From assembly GCA_963557065.1 (NCBI GenBank), contig CAUWCT010000073.1, forward strand, positions 1 through 14,129: 14,129 bases of DNA. Reading direction: 5' to 3'. Below the pieces are notes generated by a model. The model worked only from the letters and a program-made list of their open reading frames with translations. It made no database searches and was not told the origin of the DNA. The stretch comes from UMGS1370 sp963557065 (GTDB lineage: Bacteria; Bacillota; Clostridia; Lachnospirales; Lachnospiraceae). The translations under genes and the position numbers were made by a program. This document shows, piece after piece, positions 6,188 to 13,174 of this stretch (its first letter is position 1; the number at the start of each line of letters is the position of its first letter).

Positions 6188-7681
6188 ATGGGAAGATATG
6201 TAATTGCTTTGGATCAGGGGACTACCAGTTCCAGATGTATCCTGTTTGATGAGCAGGGAACCATCTGCAGTGTGGCCCAAAAGGAATTTACCCAGATTTA
6301 CCCCAAACCGGGGTGGGTAGAGCACAATCCTATGGAGATTTGGTCCTCACAGTTATCTGTAACTATGGAGGCCATGGGAAAGATCGGGGCGCACTACAGC
6401 GATATTGCAGCGATTGGCATTACCAATCAGCGGGAGACCACCATTGTATGGGACCGGGATACGGGCGAGCCGGTATACAATGCGATTGTGTGGCAGTGCC
6501 GCAGGACGGCGGATCGAATTGAAAAACTGAAAGAAGACGGACTTGAGGAAACGATTATTGAGCGGACCGGACTGATTCCGGATGCCTATTTTTCAGGCAG
6601 CAAGATTGAATGGATTCTGGACAATGTGCCCGGAGCCAGAGAACGGGCAGAGCGGGGCGATTTAATGTTTGGCACTGTGGATACCTGGCTGATTTGGAAT
6701 CTGACTAAGGGATGTATTCACGTAACCGATTATACCAATGCGGCCCGCACCATGCTGTTTGACATTCACAGAAAATGCTGGGATGATGAGATTTTAGAGT
6801 ATTTCCGCATTCCAAAGAGCATGCTTCCGGATGTAAAGCCGTCAAGCTGTATTTACGGCTATACTTCTTCTGATGTAATGGGAGGAAAAATTCCCATTGC
6901 AGGAGCAGCCGGTGATCAGCAGGCTGCCTTGTTTGGTCAGTGCTGTTTTGAAGAGGGAGAGATGAAAAATACATATGGAACCGGCTGCTTTTTATTGATG
7001 AATACAGGAGAAAAAGCGGTCCGTTCTCAAAATGGCCTTCTGACAACCATTGCGGCGAGCACACAAAATGAAACGCAGTATGCGTTAGAGGGAAGCGTGT
7101 TTGTGGCAGGCGCAGCGGTGCAGTGGCTAAGAGACGAGATGCGTATGGTCCGAACCGCAGCCCAGACAGAAGAATACTGTACAGCAGTAGAGGATACAGG
7201 AGGCGTATATGTGGTTCCGGCATTTGCAGGACTGGGCGCTCCTTACTGGGATCAGTACGCAAGAGGAACCATTGTGGGAGTGACCAGAGGAACCAGCAAA
7301 GAGCAGTTCATCCGGGCGACAGTGGAATCCATGGCGTATCAGGTCAGCGATTTAATAGAAGCCATGCATCAGGATTCCGGCATTAGCTTAAAGCAGCTTC
7401 GGGTAGACGGCGGCGCTTGTGCCAACAACTTTTTAATGCAGTTTCAGGCTGATATTTTGAATAAAGAAATTGTCCGCCCGGAATGTATTGAGACTACTGC
7501 ACTGGGAGCAGCGTATCTGGCAGGTCTGGCAGTGGGATACTGGAAAAGCAAAGAAGATATCAGGAAAAACTGGAAGATTTCCAATACTTTTTCCAGCACA
7601 ATGGAAGAAGAGTACAGGAAGAAACTGGTAAAAGGATGGAAAAAAGCAGTTAAATGCGCCCTTTGCTGGTCGGAGGATTAA
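6188..7681 (+). CDS. glpK: Glycerol kinase
   Basis: This enzyme phosphorylates glycerol to sn-glycerol-3-phosphate with ATP, trapping it in the cytoplasm. The 497-residue length is standard. Seen in the sequence: the N-terminal phosphate-binding loop LDQGTTSSR (8-16), GITNQRETTIVWD, the catalytic base region AGAAGDQQAALFGQ with D243, NTYGTGCF, and the C-terminal DGGACANNFLMQFQAD. AAAGGAG lies 6 nt before the ATG. Gram-positive glycerol kinases of Bacillus and Enterococcus carry a phosphorylatable histidine (in B. subtilis a YHFFG motif) 14 residues before the catalytic Asp. Here the segment reads SSDVMGGKIPI and has no histidine, so activation by the PTS protein HPr is unlikely. It is the first gene of the operon, behind a leader terminator. 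No glpF glycerol channel gene is present in the window. Confidence 0.95.
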   Translation: MGRYVIALDQGTTSSRCILFDEQGTICSVAQKEFTQIYPKPGWVEHNPMEIWSSQLSVTMEAMGKIGAHYSDIAAIGITNQRETTIVWDRDTGEPVYNAIVWQCRRTADRIEKLKEDGLEETIIERTGLIPDAYFSGSKIEWILDNVPGARERAERGDLMFGTVDTWLIWNLTKGCIHVTDYTNAARTMLFDIHRKCWDDEILEYFRIPKSMLPDVKPSSCIYGYTSSDVMGGKIPIAGAAGDQQAALFGQCCFEEGEMKNTYGTGCFLLMNTGEKAVRSQNGLLTTIAASTQNETQYALEGSVFVAGAAVQWLRDEMRMVRTAAQTEEYCTAVEDTGGVYVVPAFAGLGAPYWDQYARGTIVGVTRGTSKEQFIRATVESMAYQVSDLIEAMHQDSGISLKQLRVDGGACANNFLMQFQADILNKEIVRPECIETTALGAAYLAGLAVGYWKSKEDIRKNWKISNTFSSTMEEEYRKKLVKGWKKAVKCALCWSED

Positions 7682-7708
7682 GACAGAAAAGAGACAGGGG
7701 GGTATCGG

Positions 7709-8410
7709 ATGGAACTATCATTTGATATTTTAGGATTAAGTACAGCGCAGGAGGTGTTTAACCAGTCCGAACTGCTTTTGCGCATTGCCATTGCCTGCAT
7801 TCTGGGGATTCTGATTGGAAATGAGAGAAAAAACAGGAATAAGTCGGCAGGAGTCAGGACCCATGCCCTCGTTGCCATGGGATCGGCTCTGATGATGGTA
7901 GTTTCTAAATATGGATTTGCAGATATCGCAGAAGTGGGAAAATTTGACGGTTCCCGTATTGCAGCTCAGGTAGTCAGCGGCGTGGGATTTTTAGGCGCAG
8001 GGATTATTTTTGTCCGCAACAATCTGGTCAGCGGCCTTACTACTTCAGCAGGTATCTGGACAACTGCAGGCGTAGGTCTGGCAATGGGGGCAGGGCTTTA
8101 CGTGATAGGGATCGCCTCTGCATTGATGATGATTATTATGCAGGGGATTACCCATAAAATTTCCCGTTTTGCAGATGTGGCGTCCAGCGGAATCATCTGG
8201 ATGACCATAGCCCAGGAAGAAGGCGCCGTCAAAAAAATGGAAGATTTTCTGGAACAGCGAAAGGTGGAAATTGCCTGTACCAAGATCCATAAAAATAAAA
8301 AAGATGAGATTAAACTGGAGTTTGAAGTAATTTATCCGCCTGGATTTGACAAATCTGCATTGTTTTCCAGTCTGGCGGAAGAAAAAAATGTTATGACCAT
8401 TAACGAATAA
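7709..8410 (+). CDS. MgtC/SapB-family membrane protein
   Basis: A protein of 233 residues. The N-terminal 145 residues hold four or five membrane segments with the MgtC/SapB signature: GILIGNER (33-40), then SAGVRTHALVAMG (46-58), and GVGFLGAGIIF. The remaining roughly 85 residues form a soluble C-terminal domain like the ACT-type domain of longer MgtC proteins. MgtC proteins are linked to survival at low Mg2+ and, in Salmonella, to inhibition of the F-type ATP synthase; a transport activity is not established. It sits 27 nt after glpK and 30 nt before the GlpA-like gene, so it is embedded in a glycerol operon, which is unexpected. The family call is firm; its role in glycerol metabolism is unknown. 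Confidence 0.85.
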   Translation: MELSFDILGLSTAQEVFNQSELLLRIAIACILGILIGNERKNRNKSAGVRTHALVAMGSALMMVVSKYGFADIAEVGKFDGSRIAAQVVSGVGFLGAGIIFVRNNLVSGLTTSAGIWTTAGVGLAMGAGLYVIGIASALMMIIMQGITHKISRFADVASSGIIWMTIAQEEGAVKKMEDFLEQRKVEIACTKIHKNKKDEIKLEFEVIYPPGFDKSALFSSLAEEKNVMTINE

Positions 8411-8440
8411 TAAAAAATTACAATAAATGGAGGAGAAGAA

Positions 8441-9883
8441 ATGAAGGAAATGAATTTCGATGCGGTGATTATCGGCGGCGGAGTAACCGGCTGCGCCATC
8501 GCCAGAGAACTTTCCCGCTACGATCTGCACACTTGTGTAGTGGAAAGGGAAGAGGATGTTTGTTCCGGTACGTCTAAGGCCAACAGTGCGATTGTTCACG
8601 CCGGACATGACGCGGCTCCAGGTTCTTTAAAAGCAAAATTTAATGTAGAAGGCAATCGCCTGATGGGACAGCTTGCAGAAGATTTGGATTTTGAATTTAA
8701 GAGAAACGGCTCATTGATTCTGTGTTTTGCCGAGGAAGATATGCCGTCTCTTCAGGCTCTGTATGACAAGGGCGTTACAAATGGGGTTCCGGATTTGAAA
8801 ATCATTACCGGAGACGAGGCAAGAGCTATGGAGCCAAACCTGACAGATACGGTAGTTGCTGCTTTATATGCGCCGACAGGCGGTATTGTATGCCCATTCG
8901 GTCTAACCATTGCCCTGGCTGAAAATGCCTGTGACAACGGCGTGGAATTTATCTTCAACACAAAGGTGGAGAATGTAAAGAAGACAGAAAAGGGTTACGA
9001 TTTGACTACGAATGATGGACTCATCCATGCGTCTTATGTGATTAATGCGGCAGGCGTTTATGCAGATGAGATTCACAATATGGTAAGCAAAAAGAAGCTG
9101 CACATCACTCCAAGAAAAGGCGATTACTGCTTATTGGACAAAGAGGCAGGAAAACATGTGGAGAGAACCATTTTCCAGCTTCCCGGAAAATTGGGAAAAG
9201 GCGTTTTGGTTACACCCACCATTCATGGAAATCTCCTGACAGGTCCGACTGCTTCTGATATTGAGGACAAAGAGGCAACAAAGACTACCGCAGAGGAACT
9301 GGCATTTGTAATGGAAAAGGCCAATATCAGCGTCAAGAACGTTCCCTTCCGCCAGGTGATCACTTCCTTCTCCGGTCTTCGTGCCCATGAAGACGGAGAT
9401 GATTTCGTAATCGGCGAAGCAGAAGACGCAGAAAACTTCTTTGATGCAGCCGGCATTGAGTCTCCTGGACTTACCAGCGCGCCGGCCATTGGCGCATATG
9501 TGGCAGAACTGGTAGCAAAGAAAGCAGGTGCAGCAAAGAAAGCAGGCTGGAACGGCAGGAGAAAAGGATTTGTACGTCCTGAAAAGATGAGCAAAGAAGA
9601 ACGGGCTGCCCTGATTAAGGAACGTCCTGAGTACGGGGCGATTGTATGCCGCTGCGAGGGCGTCAGTGAGGGTGAGATTATGGATGCCATCAACCGGACA
9701 TTAGGCGCAGTATCTTTAGACGGAATCAAACGCCGGGTACGTCAGGGCATGGGCCGCTGTCAGGCAGGTTTCTGTACTCCAAGAACCATGGAAATTCTGG
9801 CCAGAGAACGGGGCATAAAGATGGAAGACATCTGTAAAAATGCACCTGGTTCCAATATGTTGACCGGCAGCAAAGATAGATAA
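8441..9883 (+). CDS. GlpA-like FAD-dependent glycerol-3-phosphate dehydrogenase with BFD-type [2Fe-2S] domain
   Basis: A soluble protein of 480 residues. Residues 1-370 are a D-amino-acid-oxidase/GlpA-type FAD domain, with dinucleotide-binding GGGVTG (12-17), an E-rich second strand, NAAGVYAD, and a C-terminal GIESPGLTSAPAIG stretch that closes the FAD site. Residues about 398-460 are a BFD-like [2Fe-2S] domain with C403-R-C405, then C440 and C445. This layout matches the family annotated as GlpA-type glycerol-3-phosphate dehydrogenase, which would oxidise glycerol-3-phosphate to dihydroxyacetone phosphate. GGAGGAG lies just before the ATG. It is followed after 14 nt by a second flavoprotein and then DUF1667, and the three probably form one complex. 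Context next to glpK supports the substrate, but it has not been shown from sequence alone. Confidence 0.85.
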   Translation: MKEMNFDAVIIGGGVTGCAIARELSRYDLHTCVVEREEDVCSGTSKANSAIVHAGHDAAPGSLKAKFNVEGNRLMGQLAEDLDFEFKRNGSLILCFAEEDMPSLQALYDKGVTNGVPDLKIITGDEARAMEPNLTDTVVAALYAPTGGIVCPFGLTIALAENACDNGVEFIFNTKVENVKKTEKGYDLTTNDGLIHASYVINAAGVYADEIHNMVSKKKLHITPRKGDYCLLDKEAGKHVERTIFQLPGKLGKGVLVTPTIHGNLLTGPTASDIEDKEATKTTAEELAFVMEKANISVKNVPFRQVITSFSGLRAHEDGDDFVIGEAEDAENFFDAAGIESPGLTSAPAIGAYVAELVAKKAGAAKKAGWNGRRKGFVRPEKMSKEERAALIKERPEYGAIVCRCEGVSEGEIMDAINRTLGAVSLDGIKRRVRQGMGRCQAGFCTPRTMEILARERGIKMEDICKNAPGSNMLTGSKDR

Positions 9884-9897
9884 GGGGGAGCAGCAAT

Positions 9898-11163
9898 ATG
9901 ACAGCACATGATATTGTAATTATTGGAGGAGGCCCGGCAGGCCTTGCAGCAGCAGTGGCAGCAAGAAAAGCCGGAGTGCAGGATATTTTAATTCTGGAAC
10001 GGGACAGTTGTCTGGGCGGTATTTTAAATCAGTGTATCCACAATGGGTTTGGTCTGCATACATTTAAGGAAGAACTGACAGGTCCGGAGTATGCGTCCCG
10101 CTACATTAAAATGGTGGAAGAGGAAAAGATTCCATACAAATTAAACACCATGGTCATTGACATCAACAAAGAGAAAGAAGTTACAGTCATTAACCGGGAA
10201 GACGGTCTGACTACTATAAAAGCCAGGGCGATTATCCTGGCCATGGGATGCAGAGAGCGGGCAAGAGGTGCTTTAAATATTCCGGGTTATCGTCCGGCAG
10301 GCATCTATTCTGCAGGTACTGCCCAGCGTCTGATGAATATTGAAGGCTACAGCGTAGGAAAAGAAGTTGTCATCTTAGGTTCCGGGGATATTGGTCTGAT
10401 TATGGCCAGAAGAATGACCTTAGAGGGTGCAAAGGTAAAGGTAGTTGCAGAGTTGATGCCTTATTCCGGCGGCTTAAAGAGAAATATTGTACAGTGTCTG
10501 GACGACTATGGCATTCCGTTAAAATTAAGCCATACGGTTGTGGACATTGAAGGCAAGGAGAGAGTGACCGGTATTACTCTGGCAGAGGTAGGCCCGGACC
10601 GCAAACCAATCCCGGGAACAGAAGAACACTACAGCTGCGATACTCTGCTGCTTTCCGTAGGTCTTTTGCCTGAAAATGAACTGAGCAAAGGAATCGGTGT
10701 TTCCATGAGCCGGATTACCTCCGGGCCGGAAGTAAACGATCAGTTGGAAACCAGCGCAGAGGGCGTATTTGCCTGCGGCAATGTCCTTCACGTTCACGAT
10801 TTGGTTGACTATGTATCGGAAGAGGCGGGGCTGGCAGGAACCAATGCGGCTGCTTATGTACAGTCAGGAAAAGAAAGAGAAGCAGGACGTGTAGTAGAAT
10901 TAAAGGCAGAAAACGGCATTCGCTATACGGTTCCCCAGTCGCTTGATATAAACAATATGCAGGATAAGGTTACAGTGCGTTTCCGCGTGGCGGATGTTTA
11001 CAAAGACCGCTATATTTCCGTTTATTATGACGGAGTTCAGGTTTCTAAGAGAAAGAAAAAAGTGCTGGCTCCCGGAGAGATGGAGCAGATAATCTTAAAG
11101 AAGGAAAGTTTTGCAGACTATCCCGATTTGAAGAATATTGTGATTTGTACGGAGGTGGAATAA
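9898..11163 (+). CDS. FAD/NAD(P)-dependent oxidoreductase, partner of the GlpA-like protein
   Basis: A pyridine-nucleotide-disulfide-oxidoreductase-like flavoprotein of 421 residues: an FAD-binding GGGPAGLA at 10-17, an NAD(P)-binding GSGDIG at 161-166 inside a second Rossmann fold, and the second FAD motif EGVFACGN at 288-295. No redox-active CxxC pair at the usual place is visible, so it probably moves electrons between NAD(H), FAD and a partner rather than reducing disulfides. The last 80 residues are an extra C-terminal domain. The gene lies 14 nt after the GlpA-like gene and 1 nt before the DUF1667 gene, so tight coupling suggests a heteromeric complex. From memory, unverified: a homologous two-flavoprotein pair in Thermotoga maritima was purified as an NADH oxidase. 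The exact electron acceptor here is unknown. Confidence 0.85.
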   Translation: MTAHDIVIIGGGPAGLAAAVAARKAGVQDILILERDSCLGGILNQCIHNGFGLHTFKEELTGPEYASRYIKMVEEEKIPYKLNTMVIDINKEKEVTVINREDGLTTIKARAIILAMGCRERARGALNIPGYRPAGIYSAGTAQRLMNIEGYSVGKEVVILGSGDIGLIMARRMTLEGAKVKVVAELMPYSGGLKRNIVQCLDDYGIPLKLSHTVVDIEGKERVTGITLAEVGPDRKPIPGTEEHYSCDTLLLSVGLLPENELSKGIGVSMSRITSGPEVNDQLETSAEGVFACGNVLHVHDLVDYVSEEAGLAGTNAAAYVQSGKEREAGRVVELKAENGIRYTVPQSLDINNMQDKVTVRFRVADVYKDRYISVYYDGVQVSKRKKKVLAPGEMEQIILKKESFADYPDLKNIVICTEVE

Positions 11164-11164
11164 C

Positions 11165-11527
11165 ATGGAGGTAAGAGAATTAATCTGTATCGGCTGCCCG
11201 TTAGGCTGCCCTGTGACAGTAAAAATGGATGGAGACCAGATTGAAGTAACAGGCAATACCTGTAAAAGAGGCGACGATTATGCCAGAAAAGAAGTTTTAA
11301 GTCCTACCAGAATTGTGACTTCCAGCGTGCATGTGGCAGGCGGCGCCATTGAGATGGTATCTGTAAAGACCAGAGAAGATATTCCAAAAGGCAAGATTTT
11401 TGAAATCATGGATGAAATTCGTAAGGTAACCGTTCCGGCTCCGGTGGCAATCGGTGATGTAATCATTGAGGACTGTGCAGGAACAGGAGTGCCGGTGATA
11501 GCAACAAAAGATGTGCCGGTGGCATAG
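11165..11527 (+). CDS. DUF1667 four-cysteine protein (probable iron-sulfur subunit)
   Basis: A small soluble protein of 120 residues, start ATG at 11165; GGAGG inside the end of the preceding gene serves as its ribosome site. Four cysteines cluster at the N-terminus: C8, C11, C15 (CIGCPLGC) and C33 in NTCKRG. This CxxCxxxC plus distant C-x-x-G pattern is typical of DUF1667 and suits binding of a metal or a [4Fe-4S] cluster. It lies 1 nt after the second flavoprotein, consistent with a third subunit of the same redox complex. The family has no proven function that I can name; an electron-transfer role is inferred from the cysteines and the constant gene order. Confidence 0.8.
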   Translation: MEVRELICIGCPLGCPVTVKMDGDQIEVTGNTCKRGDDYARKEVLSPTRIVTSSVHVAGGAIEMVSVKTREDIPKGKIFEIMDEIRKVTVPAPVAIGDVIIEDCAGTGVPVIATKDVPVA

Positions 11528-11562
11528 GACTTGGAAAACTTTTTGCTGGCAGGAGGATAAGA

Positions 11563-12354
11563 GTGGACGAGAAGAAAAGATTACTGGAAGAAATAGACCT
11601 GTTTGTGCTGGATATGGATGGAACCTTTTATATGGGGGATTCTGTTATTGACGGTGCGCTGGATTTTATCCAAACTTGCAGAAAAAAAGGCAGACAGTTT
11701 TTGTTTTTTACCAATAACTCATCACAATCGCCGGAAAACTATATAAACAAACTGGCGAAAATGGGGTGTGATATTACCAGAGATCAGATTATGACTTCCG
11801 GCGACGTGGCGATTCGTTTTTTGAATCATCACTATCCGGGTAAGTCTGTTTTTCTGATGGGGACGCCTCCGCTGGAGGAAAGTATGAGGAAGGCTAAGGT
11901 TCCTCTGACAGAAGAAAAGGCAGAGATCGTTATGGCGGCATTTGATAAGACCCTTACCTATGATAAGCTGGAAAAGGGATGCACGATGATTCGGGAAGGA
12001 GCTTTGTTTCTCGCCACCCACCCGGATATTAACTGCCCTACGGACACCGGATTTATCCCGGACTGCGGGGCCATCTGCGCTGCAATGACGCTTTCTACCG
12101 GAGTGGAACCCAGATACCTGGGAAAACCCTATAAAGAGACAGCAGAGATGATTGCGGATAAAACAAACATCCCCACAGCGAGAACCGCTTTTGTCGGGGA
12201 CCGTCTGTATACAGATGTGGCAACAGGTGTAAACCATGGAGGAAAAGGACTTTTGGTCCTTACAGGAGAGACCGGACTCTCTGATCTGGAAATGTCTGAA
12301 ACAAAGCCGGATGGAGTGTTTGAATCTCTGGGAGAGATGAGCATCTATTTATAG
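11563..12354 (+). CDS. NagD-like HAD-superfamily phosphatase (subfamily IIA)
   Basis: A protein of 263 residues starting at GTG (11563), with AGGAGG at 11551-11556. HAD motifs are complete: nucleophile DMDGT with D17 and D19, motif II FFTNNSS with T50, motif III lysine K188 in LGKPYK, and motif IV GDRLYTD with D213 and D218. A type IIA cap domain fills the middle, as in NagD, AraL and mammalian phosphoglycolate/glycerol-3-phosphate phosphatase. Being last in a glycerol operon, it could dephosphorylate glycerol-3-phosphate or a toxic side product; the substrate is inference. A 35-nt gap with no terminator separates it from DUF1667. Its TAG stop is completed by the first two bases of mobile element copy B; before insertion the frame would have ended in TAA at the same codon. 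Confidence 0.85.
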   Translation: MDEKKRLLEEIDLFVLDMDGTFYMGDSVIDGALDFIQTCRKKGRQFLFFTNNSSQSPENYINKLAKMGCDITRDQIMTSGDVAIRFLNHHYPGKSVFLMGTPPLEESMRKAKVPLTEEKAEIVMAAFDKTLTYDKLEKGCTMIREGALFLATHPDINCPTDTGFIPDCGAICAAMTLSTGVEPRYLGKPYKETAEMIADKTNIPTARTAFVGDRLYTDVATGVNHGGKGLLVLTGETGLSDLEMSETKPDGVFESLGEMSIYL

Positions 12355-12398
12355 TAACAGTTCAGCCGTGCAAGAAGATGCAAGGCTGAACGATTACC
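12353..12398 (+). mobile_element. MITE-like palindromic element, copy B (46 bp), with 6-bp target duplication
   Basis: The left end, AGTAACAGTTCAGCC (12353-12367), matches the first 15 bases of copy A exactly. The right end (12384-12398) is its complement with three changes. Exact direct repeats ATTTAT flank it (12347-12352 and 12399-12404). The inside folds as TTCAGCC with GGCTGAA and TGCA with TGCA around AGAAGA, giving a compact hairpin between two convergent genes that could end transcription from both sides, although no T-tract is present. It overlaps the stop codons of both neighbours. It is probably an internally deleted relative of copy A. Confidence 0.75.
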
Positions 12399-13074
12399 AT
12401 TTATAAGCATACTCAATAAAAGAAACTACGGCATCGGTTCGGGGAGTATAGGAGAGAACCAGAAGATAATAATCTTCAGCGCCGTCGTATACCGGATTGT
12501 CTAAAAAACGGGAACGGCGCAGGTTCAAACCACAGGCTTTTTCCTGTCCGGTGCCGTCTTTTGCATAATAGAAATCTTCCTGAAGCTGTTCTTTTAAAGG
12601 AGCCGGCAAGAGCTCTTCCAAATCGTAAAGAAGAAAAGAATCTGCATAATATTTGGCCAGTTCTTCCGGAGCAATAAGAAAATCCAGCTGCCTTGCAGCA
12701 ACATAGGCCACAATCTTTTCCTGGCTGGCGGCATTGTATTCATTGCTGGAACCTAATGTTACATATAGAGAATCCTCAAAACAAATCCGGTGTCCGGAAG
12801 GCGTATTCTGATAAGCAGAAAAATCTTCGATTAACTCTTCGGCAGGAAAGAGATTCTGGCGGTCGTTGATAAAGAAACCCTGCAGATCAATGATCTGGCT
12901 GCTCTGATAGAGCAAATCCCCAATATAAAAAAGAAATAGCAGGCAGACAAACAGAGCAAACATCTGGCCTTTGTAATAGTCAAGAATAAAGCGGATTTTC
13001 TGCCGGAAAGTCAACGTTTTCAGGGTTTCTCTGTCTTTTTTGATGTCACGAATCAGGCGGTCCTTTACTGTCAT
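12394..13074 (-). CDS. Membrane-anchored protein with a solute-binding-protein-like stretch, unknown function
   Basis: The product is 226 residues: a basic, helical cytosolic N-terminus (1-37), one membrane segment (about 38-54), and an extracytoplasmic domain of about 170 residues. The stretch QEKIVAYVAARQLDFLIAPE (118-137), followed by YADSFLLYDLEELLP (143-157), resembles the region of extracellular solute-binding proteins that reads 'a-g-e-l-D-v...dL-ee-lP'. I would not go beyond that resemblance. The start at 13074 is set by AAAGGAG (plus 13084-13090) 9 nt upstream; an upstream in-frame ATG (13155) lies beyond the predicted promoter. The final Trp codon and the TAA stop include bases from mobile element copy B. 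It is divergent from a YesL-family gene and may function with it. Confidence 0.7.
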   Translation of the reverse strand: MTVKDRLIRDIKKDRETLKTLTFRQKIRFILDYYKGQMFALFVCLLFLFYIGDLLYQSSQIIDLQGFFINDRQNLFPAEELIEDFSAYQNTPSGHRICFEDSLYVTLGSSNEYNAASQEKIVAYVAARQLDFLIAPEELAKYYADSFLLYDLEELLPAPLKEQLQEDFYYAKDGTGQEKACGLNLRRSRFLDNPVYDGAEDYYLLVLSYTPRTDAVVSFIEYAYKW

Positions 13075-13106
13075 GTATTGATGCTCCTTTGTTGTGGTGT
13101 TGATAT

Positions 13107-13115
13107 ATTCTAGCA
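13107..13115 (-). promoter_or_regulatory. Extended -10 promoter of the minus-strand anchored protein
   Basis: On the minus strand it reads TGCTAGAAT (plus 13115-13107), about 33 bp before the chosen ATG. No good -35 is seen. It lies 21 bp from the -10 of the divergent YesL-family gene, so the two promoters share one short control region. Confidence 0.4.
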
Positions 13116-13130
13116 TAAATAGCCGGAAAA

Positions 13131-13139
13131 TGATATACT
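13131..13139 (+). promoter_or_regulatory. Extended -10 promoter of the YesL-family gene
   Basis: TGATATACT at 13131-13139, 36 bp before the ATG at 13175. The -35 position (TAGCAT, 13111-13116) is poor and overlaps the divergent promoter's -10 region. Confidence 0.45.
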
Positions 13140-13174
13140 GGAAACAGAAAGACATTTGTGAAAGGATGAGTTAT

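Noticed and set aside
6705..7262. Long minus-strand open frame of about 185 codons inside glpK
   Set aside because: It lies wholly within a certain glycerol kinase gene on the other strand, has no ribosome site and no recognisable domain. Similar antisense frames at 4931-5410, 8045-8608 and 9223-9729 were dropped for the same reason.
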